12,585 nt of DNA from Scatosoma sp045128055 (GTDB lineage: Bacteria; Bacillota; Clostridia; Christensenellales; Borkfalkiaceae), in the NCBI GenBank assembly GCA_045128055.1, contig JBGVRC010000014.1:1-12585 (forward strand), in the 5' to 3' direction. Shown here in pieces: positions 7,577-12,585 of the stretch. The notes beneath the pieces are model-generated. The model worked only from the letters and a program-made list of their open reading frames with translations, was not told the origin of the DNA and made no database searches. The stretch's first letter is position 1, and every line of letters begins with the position of its first letter. The position numbers and the translations under genes were made by a program.

Positions 7577-8407
7577 TTACTCCTTATACGCTGCAAGGCA
7601 AGTGTTATACATTAGCATTGTAATCGTCATAGGGCCGACGCCACCGGGAACAGGCGTGATATAAGAAGTTTTTTCCTTGACGTTGTCAAAATCCACGTCC
7701 CCGCAAAGCTTGCCGTTTTCATCGCGGTTGATACCGACGTCAATGACAACTGCCCCATCTTTTACCATTTCTGCTTTGACAAATTTTGCTTTACCGACCG
7801 CCGAAATTAAAATATCTGCTTGTTGACAAAGCTCTTTTAAATTTTTCGTTTTACTGTGACAAACCGTCACCGTAGCATTCGCGTTTAAAAGCAACATAGC
7901 CATCGGTTTTCCAACCGTTTCGCTACGCCCTAACACAACCGCGTGTTTCCCCGCAAGCTCAATCCCTTCCTTTTCCATAAGCTTCATAATCCCAAGAGGC
8001 GTACACGCAACTGCTTGCTCCTTGTGTTGCATAAGCAAGCCCAAGTTTTTTGCAGAAAAGCCGTCTACGTCCTTTTCAAAAGGAATATGAACGGAAGCGG
8101 ACTCCGAATCCAAAGGTTTAGGCAAAGGTAATTGCAGTAAAATCCCATCCACCGCATCTTGCGTCGCGAGCTCGTCCAATAAATTTTCAAGCTCCGATTG
8201 CGTCGTGTGTTCGGGTAATTCATACGAATACGAACGTATGCCAAGTTCTTCACAAGCGCGTATTTTATTGCGCACATAAATACGAGAAGCGGGGTCCTCG
8301 CCAACGATAATAACGGCGAGCCCCGGCTTTTTTTCGCTTTTTTCAATTTTTTCTTTCAGCTCAGCGCGAAGAATTTGCGCCCAAGCCTTTCCGTCAATAA
8401 TCTTCAT
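7577..8407 (-). CDS. folD: FolD, methylenetetrahydrofolate dehydrogenase / methenyltetrahydrofolate cyclohydrolase
   Basis: 276 residues, close to the usual 280-285. This cytoplasmic bifunctional enzyme interconverts 5,10-methylene-, methenyl- and 10-formyl-tetrahydrofolate using NADP, feeding purine and formyl-methionine synthesis. Visible motifs are YVRNK (44-48) with the catalytic lysine K48, DGILLQLPLP (87-96), KDVDGF (112-117), the dinucleotide-binding GRSETVGKP (160-168) and the C-terminal PVPGGVGPMT (252-261). All key positions are intact. It starts ten bases after nusB behind a G-rich site (CGGGGT). Its stop is five bases before ispA, so the xseA and xseB genes found here in B. subtilis are missing. 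Confidence 0.98.
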   Translation of the reverse strand: MKIIDGKAWAQILRAELKEKIEKSEKKPGLAVIIVGEDPASRIYVRNKIRACEELGIRSYSYELPEHTTQSELENLLDELATQDAVDGILLQLPLPKPLDSESASVHIPFEKDVDGFSAKNLGLLMQHKEQAVACTPLGIMKLMEKEGIELAGKHAVVLGRSETVGKPMAMLLLNANATVTVCHSKTKNLKELCQQADILISAVGKAKFVKAEMVKDGAVVIDVGINRDENGKLCGDVDFDNVKEKTSYITPVPGGVGPMTITMLMYNTCLAAYKE

Positions 8408-8417
8408 TTTGACCCCG

Positions 8418-8816
8418 TTATTTATTGATAACCCCTGACAAAACGCCGTTTACGAAATCAGCGCTGGTGTCCGTCGAATATTTACGAGCCAAGCCCGCCG
8501 CTTCGGATACGGAAACAACAGGCGGAATATCGTCGAAATACCTAATTTCCGCCATCGCTATCAATAAAATTGCCTTATCCGTAGGGTTAATACGATTTTC
8601 GCGGTAGTGATGACAAGCTTCTTCAATGCCCGTAATCAGTTCCGCGCGATGTTCTTCCACCGCGGCCACCAAGTCGGTTGCAAAAAGAAGATCGTCTTCG
8701 TTATCTAACAATCCAAACTGTTTATAAATTTTCTTTTTCAACGCGTCCATACAATCGCTGTTGAATTGCTGCGCAAAAATAATATTCAACGCCGCTTCTC
8801 TCGCTGCATTTCTCAT
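8418..8816 (-). CDS. nusB: NusB, transcription antitermination factor
   Basis: 132 residues, normal for NusB. The N-terminus MRNAAREAALNIIFAQQF matches the boxA-binding arginine-rich helix of the family (usual form RRxAREAALQ). The conserved C-terminal block is present: NPTDKAILLIAMAEIRY (77-93), the DIPPVVSVSEAAGLARKYST segment (96-115) and FVNGVLSGV (121-129). NusB with S10 (NusE) binds boxA RNA and supports antitermination and processing of rRNA transcripts. The ATG has GGAGAG four bases upstream. The stop lies ten bases before folD, a common partnership in Bacillota. Confidence 0.96.
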   Translation of the reverse strand: MRNAAREAALNIIFAQQFNSDCMDALKKKIYKQFGLLDNEDDLLFATDLVAAVEEHRAELITGIEEACHHYRENRINPTDKAILLIAMAEIRYFDDIPPVVSVSEAAGLARKYSTDTSADFVNGVLSGVINK

Positions 8817-8843
8817 AACGCTCTCCGTAAATCTTTTATATAC

Positions 8844-8868
8844 AACGAAAACCCCCGCAACGCGAAGG
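8844..8868 (-). terminator. Terminator-like hairpin between asp23 and nusB (possible attenuator)
   Basis: Read on the minus strand, CCTTCGC (8868-8862), loop GTT, then GCGGGGG (8858-8852) pair over seven positions including two G-U pairs. The tail TTTTCGTT (8851-8844) follows at once. The stem is short and the T-run is interrupted, so complete termination is doubtful; partial read-through into nusB fits the absence of a clear second promoter in this 62-base gap. An alternative fold pairs AACGAA (8874-8869) with TTCGTT (8849-8844). Confidence 0.4.
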
Positions 8869-8878
8869 CTTCGTTTTA

Positions 8879-9259
8879 TTATGCGTTTTTCTCTTCCGTT
8901 TCCGCAGGTTGTTCCGCTTCTTCCTTTTCAGGCTTCGGTTCGCAAAATACTACGTCGTGGATATGCACGTTGACTTCCGCAACTTTGTAGCGCGTCATAT
9001 TTTCCACGCTTTGCTTAACCGTTTGTTGCACGCGGTACGCGACGTCGGGTACGTTATAGCCGTATTTTACAATCACGGAAATATCTACGTATACCCCATC
9101 TTTTTCAAGGTACAAAGAAACGCCGTCTTTTTTACCCTGCGTGGGAATTACCCCTTCTACTTCCGCTACGGCAAGCGCAACGATATTTTGCACAATGCCC
9201 GTATTGTATACGACTTTCCCGCTTTGTTTATTGTTCGAAGTTAATCTGATGATAGACAT
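8879..9259 (-). CDS. Asp23/Gls24 (YqhY-like, DUF322) family protein
   Basis: 126 residues, typical of the family. The core (about 8-108) has the hallmarks of Asp23 proteins: GKVVYNTGIVQNIVALAVAE near the start, VEGVIPT, the alternating strand YVDISVIVKYGYNVPDVAYRVQ (57-78) and a closing KVAEVNVHIHDVVF (92-105). The last 20 residues are an acidic tail rich in E, K and P. The B. subtilis counterpart YqhY sits directly before nusB and has been linked to control of acetyl-CoA carboxylase; here the accB and accC genes are not adjacent. The gene has its own strong promoter and the clearest ribosome site of the block, followed by a terminator-like hairpin, so it may be expressed above the genes downstream. 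Confidence 0.93.
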   Translation of the reverse strand: MSIIRLTSNNKQSGKVVYNTGIVQNIVALAVAEVEGVIPTQGKKDGVSLYLEKDGVYVDISVIVKYGYNVPDVAYRVQQTVKQSVENMTRYKVAEVNVHIHDVVFCEPKPEKEEAEQPAETEEKNA

Positions 9260-9262
9260 TCA

Positions 9263-9292
9263 AATAGTCTCCTTTTTTTGTTCAAGACTATT
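9263..9292. repeat. Inverted repeat spanning the asp23 -10 and ribosome site
   Basis: AATAGTCT (9292-9285 on the minus strand) and AGACTATT (9270-9263) are perfect 8-base reverse complements separated by 14 bases. The left arm covers the end of the -10 box and the right arm touches the Shine-Dalgarno sequence. The expected transcript starts inside or after the left arm, so a full RNA hairpin is unlikely. A DNA operator is the better reading, but chance is possible. Confidence 0.4.
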
Positions 9293-9319
9293 ATACCACA
9301 TCTTTTCGAATAATGCCAC
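9290..9319 (-). promoter_or_regulatory. Sigma-A-type promoter of the asp23-nusB-folD-ispA-dxs block
   Basis: The -10 is a perfect TATAAT (9290-9295) with an extended TGG just before it. The -35 candidate is GTGGCA (9314-9319), four of six bases of TTGACA, at an 18-base spacing. A start near 9283 would give a 5' leader of about 25 bases with AAAGGAGA before the asp23 ATG. It lies in the first real gap (88 bases) after the sporulation operon, just where a vegetative promoter for the housekeeping genes is needed. Confidence 0.8.
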
Positions 9320-9347
9320 TATTTTACGAATATTTTTCTTGTTTTTT

Positions 9348-9836
9348 TCAGCTTTCCGCATAAACGGGCATTATGATTATGTTTCCAGCGACGATTCCCG
9401 TTTCATTTTTCATCATACTATATATCGAAAGCGCCGTGTCGTAGTTCAATTCTGAAGAATTGATAAACACGTTGATATTTTCTGATTCAGACGAAACGGA
9501 CACTACCGCGTCGGAAAATCCAAGGGATTTTACCATATTTTCAAGGACGAGTTCTTTTTCCATAGCGGCGACGATTTCCATCTTCATTGCCGTCGCTTCT
9601 TCATATCTTTCATCCCCCGCGTCATAGAGCGCGATTACGCTATCAAGCTGAACAATCTCTTCGTTTCTCGTCGTCGTACGTTCAGAACGATACGTCGTAA
9701 AATAATTCGCCGCCGTTACGTCCCCCTGCGCCGAACCGGTCGTTACGGAATTAGCGAAAACAAAATTAAACACCGCCGTAACCGCAAGCAAAAGCACCAA
9801 AGAACTCATAATGATAATTTTCTTTTTGTTTGACAT
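9348..9836 (-). CDS. spoIIIAH: SpoIIIAH, stage III sporulation protein, SpoIIQ partner
   Basis: 162 residues, against 218 in B. subtilis. A single N-terminal membrane segment (about 7-29) is followed by a low-complexity linker. The conserved segment YFTTYRSERTTTRNEEI (45-61) marks the family, and a C-terminal ring-building domain related to YscJ/FliF covers about 80-158 and ends IIIMPVY. In the known system SpoIIIAH sits in the outer forespore membrane and binds forespore SpoIIQ across the intermembrane space. The ATG has a strong AAGGAGAG eight bases upstream, right after the spoIIIAG stop. It is the last gene of the spoIIIA operon here. I see no hairpin-plus-T-tract terminator behind it, only A-rich sequence leading into the next promoter. 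Confidence 0.95.
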   Translation of the reverse strand: MSNKKKIIIMSSLVLLLAVTAVFNFVFANSVTTGSAQGDVTAANYFTTYRSERTTTRNEEIVQLDSVIALYDAGDERYEEATAMKMEIVAAMEKELVLENMVKSLGFSDAVVSVSSESENINVFINSSELNYDTALSIYSMMKNETGIVAGNIIIMPVYAES

Positions 9837-9851
9837 AAATTTATCTCTCCT

Positions 9852-10232
9852 TTAATCTTTTTTTAAATAAATTTTTACATTTTTTTGTTGTATTCCCAAC
9901 GCGGTGGCCGCCGCTTCCCGTACGGATATCAAAACTCGTATATCGTTTGCGCCTTCACAAACGATCACCACACCTTTTTCCCCGTCTTCCGTATCAGACA
10001 ACATAACTTCCACTTCGCCCACCCCATCTATATCTGCTAATATAGCCGCAAGGCGCTTTTCCGTATCCGAAGAACTCATACTCGTCTGCGTGTTTTCCTT
10101 ACCAAACACTAACCATGCGCCGCCTAATAATAGAACGGATAAAATCGCCACCAAAGCAACTTCTTTCAATCGCAGCCTTTTCCAACGTGTTTTTATTGTC
10201 GAAAGATCGAACGTATCCCGTTCCTTATTCAA
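9852..10232 (-). CDS. spoIIIAG: SpoIIIAG, stage III sporulation ring protein, compact form (TTG start)
   Basis: 126 residues against about 229 in B. subtilis. The start is TTG at 10232-10230 with GAGGTG four bases upstream. A basic cytoplasmic N-terminus (1-23) is followed by one membrane segment (about 24-43) and a short linker. A ring-building motif comes next: a helix at about 57-69 (ending DIDGVGEV), a strand VEVML (74-78), a strand KGVVIVCEG (86-94), a helix 96-114 and a final strand VKIYL (119-123). In B. subtilis a long insertion between the first two strands forms the beta-triangle barrel of the 30-subunit ring. Here only about seven residues (SDTEDGE) join them. The reading frame is intact, with no sign of a frameshift. 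Its neighbours AF and AH confirm identity. Confidence 0.92.
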   Translation of the reverse strand: MNKERDTFDLSTIKTRWKRLRLKEVALVAILSVLLLGGAWLVFGKENTQTSMSSSDTEKRLAAILADIDGVGEVEVMLSDTEDGEKGVVIVCEGANDIRVLISVREAAATALGIQQKNVKIYLKKD

Positions 10233-10719
10233 TTTGCACCTCGCTACAATAACTTTTTGATAAATACTCTCTTACTTCGTTTTTCATATACTCCGTTTCA
10301 TCTTCCATATCGCAAACAGTTATTTTCGTAATATAAATTTCTTTCGTAGAACCTTTATTCCCCGATTGCTCTCGCCATTCCCAGTTTAAAATCGTCTTTA
10401 CTCGTAAACCGTACTTTTCCTGCAATTCTTTTTGCAATTTTTCTTGGGTTTCCGCAATACGCATTTCACTGTAATACTCTATGAACGCCGCGTCGGTTTC
10501 TATGCCTGATTGTAAAAAAATCTCTTGCGAATTTTTATAAATAAAACTTGGGGTTTCCCCAGCTTGAAAAAAATGAATAATCGGCGTAATAATCACGGCT
10601 ACGCAAGCCGTTTTGGCAATACCTTTAATCATACCCGAAGTTTTGCCATCTGGAATAATCGTTGTCAAAATCGCTGAAATTATCACAATGCCTATCACGC
10701 TAATTACGTATTCTCTCAA
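10225..10719 (-). CDS. spoIIIAF: SpoIIIAF, stage III sporulation protein (TTG start)
   Basis: The frame is open up to an ATG at 10800, but that lies deep inside spoIIIAE. The start I prefer is TTG at 10719-10717: it overlaps the spoIIIAE TGA as TTGA, has GGAGAG six bases upstream (10726-10731), and gives an N-terminus (MREYVISVIGIVII) shaped like other SpoIIIAF proteins. This yields 164 residues, shorter than the roughly 200 of B. subtilis. Membrane segments are at about 4-22 and 33-51, with the conserved IIP (21-23) and TPIIHFF (45-51) motifs. A soluble domain follows, with a charged helix at about 86-103 and a beta-rich end, consistent with the ring-building-like fold of the family. The stop overlaps the spoIIIAG start by eight bases. 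Confidence 0.88.
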   Translation of the reverse strand: MREYVISVIGIVIISAILTTIIPDGKTSGMIKGIAKTACVAVIITPIIHFFQAGETPSFIYKNSQEIFLQSGIETDAAFIEYYSEMRIAETQEKLQKELQEKYGLRVKTILNWEWREQSGNKGSTKEIYITKITVCDMEDETEYMKNEVREYLSKSYCSEVQIE

Positions 10720-11924
10720 AACATACTCTCCGTACAGCAAATCATTATCAAAACCGTTAAGAAATACAAGAAAGCCACAAATAATATACAAGCTATGCAA
10801 TATCGTAAATTGTCCGCCGTTTCGCTTAAAATAGAAGAAATTTCCCCATTCCCCATCGGTTGGGTAATCGCAGCGGTCAAGCGAAGCATAATATTGACGG
10901 ATATTAACAAAATGAGCGGTTCTAATAAAACGGCAATCATTAAATAGATCCCCATACTGCCAAGGGAATTTTTGATAAGAATCCCACCCGCAACAGCCAA
11001 ATCAAAGCCCCCAGATAAAAAACCGCCGATAATCGGCACCCCATTACCTATCGCGTACTTCGCCGCTCTGCGAACAATTCCGTCATAACTACTCGACGTA
11101 ATTCCCTGCAAGGTAAAAAATAAACCGAACACAGAAACGCTGACGCCGATAATCCATTTGTTGACACTTTTAAAAAACGCCGTAAACTTACCTATCTTCA
11201 ATCCACTTGTAAAATTCCCAATAAAACTAAACGCCATAATAATTAAGGTAAGCGGCAATACGATTTCATATATCATAGACGATATAACCGTTGCAAAAAA
11301 AGCTACCGCGGGTCTACACACCGCAACAGTGACAGAGCTCCCGCAAGCGGACATCAGCGTCATCATCAGCGGATAGATAATGCCCATTTGCGTTTGCATA
11401 GCTTTTATCCCGTCCACCGTAGCCGAAACACACTCCGCGAGAACACTTACAAGCGGAATCAACGCCGCCGTATATGCGACCAAGCGCACCATTCCCCCCG
11501 CGCTTGGGTTGCTTTGTCCTTCTTGTAGCATAGAAATCAATCCCGTTAAAAGAGCTACCGCCATAATACACGCAAACGCAGGGAAAACTTTCGTTACCTT
11601 AGAAAATAAAATCCATACTATTTCTTTTCCAAAAGATTGATAATGAAAATCCGTCCCTTTTATGTATTCCCAAAGCCGTTCCTTAACGCTTTTACTCCCG
11701 TTTTTTTCAAGAGTATCCAAATAGGCTTGCAAATCATCTAAATTCAAATTTTCAAGTTGTTCTTGTATCGTTTCATCCAAGCCTTCTTGCGCTTTGTCCG
11801 TACTTTCAGCCGAAACGCTTAGATTTGATGCGCAGAAAGAAAAAGTGAATAAATCTATAAAAATTAGTATAATTGCAAATATAAAAAATAAATTATTTTT
11901 CTTTTTTTGGATAAGCATTTTCAT
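10716..11924 (-). CDS. spoIIIAE: SpoIIIAE, stage III sporulation polytopic membrane protein
   Basis: 402 residues, very close to the family length of about 400. An N-terminal basic stretch and hydrophobic segment (about 10-31) look like a signal sequence. An acidic extracytoplasmic region follows (about 40-80, rich in E, D and L), then several membrane segments from about 103 to the C-terminus. The GNGVPIIGGFLSGGFD stretch (293-308) and the AITQPMGNGEISS stretch (352-364) are typical conserved SpoIIIAE segments. The protein is the largest membrane component of the SpoIIIA channel and is often likened to a transport permease. A cysteine at 31 follows FSF, which is not a convincing lipobox. The start overlaps the AD stop by four bases; the stop overlaps the TTG of spoIIIAF. 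Confidence 0.95.
   Translation of the reverse strand: MKMLIQKKKNNLFFIFAIILIFIDLFTFSFCASNLSVSAESTDKAQEGLDETIQEQLENLNLDDLQAYLDTLEKNGSKSVKERLWEYIKGTDFHYQSFGKEIVWILFSKVTKVFPAFACIMAVALLTGLISMLQEGQSNPSAGGMVRLVAYTAALIPLVSVLAECVSATVDGIKAMQTQMGIIYPLMMTLMSACGSSVTVAVCRPAVAFFATVISSMIYEIVLPLTLIIMAFSFIGNFTSGLKIGKFTAFFKSVNKWIIGVSVSVFGLFFTLQGITSSSYDGIVRRAAKYAIGNGVPIIGGFLSGGFDLAVAGGILIKNSLGSMGIYLMIAVLLEPLILLISVNIMLRLTAAITQPMGNGEISSILSETADNLRYCIACILFVAFLYFLTVLIMICCTESMF
10726..10731 (-). promoter_or_regulatory. Ribosome binding site deciding the spoIIIAF TTG start
   Basis: GGAGAG lies inside the last codons of spoIIIAE, six bases before the TTG at 10719. No in-frame ATG or GTG lies nearby at a suitable distance, so this site is the main argument for the TTG start over the ATG at 10800. 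Confidence 0.75.
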
Positions 11925-12322
11925 AAGAATTGTAAAAAACCACGAATTATATTAAATAGTCCTTCCACGATAGGAATCGATAAAAGTAGAATGGTAATTT
12001 TACCGCCTAAAACCACCTTATCCGCTATGGTATTGCTCCCAAAATCGTTCAAAATTCCCGCGCAAAACTCTGTCAAATATCCGATTCCGACTATTTTTAA
12101 CAGGATTTTCAACAAACCGTTTTCTATCCCAGCCAAACGCGCTAATTCCGACAAAAAATGTAGCGCGTCTTGCAGGGCGTCGACCAAAAATAATAGGATT
12201 ATAATAACGCCTGTAACCGTTACGGCAAAAGACAATTCGGGCTTTGAACTCTTTAATAACAAAGCAGTTATAGCAACGATAAAGGCTATACCTATAATTT
12301 TAAGAATTTCAACACTTCCCAT
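11921..12322 (-). CDS. spoIIIAD: SpoIIIAD, stage III sporulation membrane protein
   Basis: A 133-residue membrane protein, near the roughly 130 residues normal for SpoIIIAD. Hydrophobic segments lie at about 6-23, 33-48, 72-90 and 106-122. The segment around residues 78-108 (VGIGYLTEF ... DKVVLGGK) matches the family pattern in which an IAEF-like motif precedes a DAG region and an AGK motif; here the middle reads LNDFGSNTIA, somewhat diverged. It is a component of the SpoIIIA-SpoIIQ channel in the outer forespore membrane. No clear Shine-Dalgarno is present, so translation is probably coupled to spoIIIAC. The TGA stop overlaps the spoIIIAE ATG as ATGA. Confidence 0.93.
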   Translation of the reverse strand: MGSVEILKIIGIAFIVAITALLLKSSKPELSFAVTVTGVIIILLFLVDALQDALHFLSELARLAGIENGLLKILLKIVGIGYLTEFCAGILNDFGSNTIADKVVLGGKITILLLSIPIVEGLFNIIRGFLQFL

Positions 12323-12323
12323 G

Positions 12324-12521
12324 CTACGTCAGCTCAAAAATAGACTTGATTTGCGAAAATAAATCCCCGACCATTCCCACTACCACCGTTAAAACGATAA
12401 CCAGTCCAACAATGCTCACCAAAGTCGCAATATCGTCCCTATCCGATTTTTTTAAGATTTGACAAATAACCGTGATTATAATCCCAATCGCTGCAATTTT
12501 AAAAAGAATACTTATATCCAT
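12324..12521 (-). CDS. spoIIIAC: SpoIIIAC, stage III sporulation membrane protein
   Basis: A 65-residue protein, the usual size for this family, with two hydrophobic segments at about residues 5-23 and 32-52 joined by the charged turn KKSDRDD (24-30). SpoIIIAC is a small integral membrane protein made in the mother cell during engulfment and is part of the SpoIIIA channel complex that supports late forespore gene expression. The ATG lies 9 bases after the spoIIIAB stop, with GAGAGA as a modest ribosome site overlapping that stop. Its own TAG is separated from the spoIIIAD start by a single base, which suggests coupled translation. Confidence 0.93.
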   Translation of the reverse strand: MDISILFKIAAIGIIITVICQILKKSDRDDIATLVSIVGLVIVLTVVVGMVGDLFSQIKSIFELT

Positions 12522-12530
12522 ATTTTCTCT

Positions 12531-12584
12531 CTATATAATTAAAATTAAAATGAATAATCCGCATAAAAATCCAAGCTTCACATA
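12531..12584 (-). CDS. spoIIIAB: SpoIIIAB, stage III sporulation protein (C-terminal fragment, cut by window edge)
   Basis: Only the last 17 codons are inside the window. They read YVKLGFLCGLFILILII and end with TAG at 12531-12533. A short charged residue followed by a hydrophobic tail of this kind is typical of the end of SpoIIIAB, a membrane protein of the mother-cell side of the SpoIIIA-SpoIIQ channel. The identification rests mostly on position: the frame is open to the window edge, it stops 9 bases before spoIIIAC, and AB always precedes AC in this operon. The fragment is too short to judge anything else about the protein. Confidence 0.7.
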   Translation of the reverse strand, partial: YVKLGFLCGLFILILII

Positions 12585-12585
12585 T

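Noticed and set aside
9852..10232. Frameshift or assembly error as the cause of short SpoIIIAG
   Set aside because: The frame is continuous with sensible residues on both sides of the missing insertion, and the end is followed by a normal ribosome site for spoIIIAH.
11832..11834. Cysteine 31 of SpoIIIAE as a lipoprotein attachment site
   Set aside because: The preceding residues FSF do not fit a lipobox, and SpoIIIAE is not known as a lipoprotein.
11907..12362. Plus-strand open frame of 151 codons opposite spoIIIAD
   Set aside because: Antisense shadow of a hydrophobic gene; such genes often leave open complementary frames.
1..12585. A new defence, mobile or biosynthetic system
   Set aside because: Every open frame of weight belongs to a known sporulation or housekeeping family in its usual order, and no repeats, integrases or foreign base composition are apparent.

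Overview
The window is a gene-dense, entirely minus-strand stretch of a low-to-moderate GC endospore-former, most likely an anaerobic member of Clostridia (Bacillota). Three things point there: a complete run of spoIIIA genes, a spoIVB gene, and the Clostridia-style order asp23-nusB-folD-ispA-dxs-tlyA-nadK-argR-recN-spoIVB. The species cannot be named from the sequence. Every supported gene reads right to left, so the layout below follows transcription from high to low coordinates.

Region 1 (12585 to 9348) is the distal part of the spoIIIA operon: the last codons of spoIIIAB, then spoIIIAC, AD, AE, AF, AG and AH. The genes touch or overlap almost throughout. AF and AG appear to use TTG starts; AF begins at 10719, inside the end of AE, and not at the upstream ATG. 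Together they encode most of the mother-cell half of the channel that joins mother cell and forespore. SpoIIIAG is unusually short and seems to lack the long insertion that builds the tall barrel in the Bacillus subtilis ring.

Region 2 (9347 to 1105) is a housekeeping block. It starts at a strong sigma-A-type promoter (TGGTATAAT) 31 bases before the Asp23-family gene. It then carries nusB (antitermination), folD (one-carbon folate metabolism), ispA and dxs (isoprenoid supply), tlyA-like rRNA methyltransferase, nadK (NADP supply), argR (arginine regulator) and recN (break repair). Spacing is mostly under 35 bases, with dxs and tlyA overlapping by four. A terminator-like hairpin between asp23 and nusB may lower expression of the downstream genes. 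xseA and xseB, which sit between folD and ispA in B. subtilis, are absent.

Region 3 (1104 to 29) is spoIVB, the forespore serine protease that triggers sigma-K activation, preceded by a 62-base gap with overlapping promoter-like sequences and a 16-base palindrome. In many spore-formers spo0A follows; the window ends before it could be seen.

I found no tRNA, rRNA, riboswitch, CRISPR array, insertion sequence or phage gene, and no stretch over 300 bases without a gene. This is a conserved chromosomal core region and I see no new multi-gene system. The points of real interest are the compact SpoIIIAG, a compact DXS with altered motifs, and several regulatory details.
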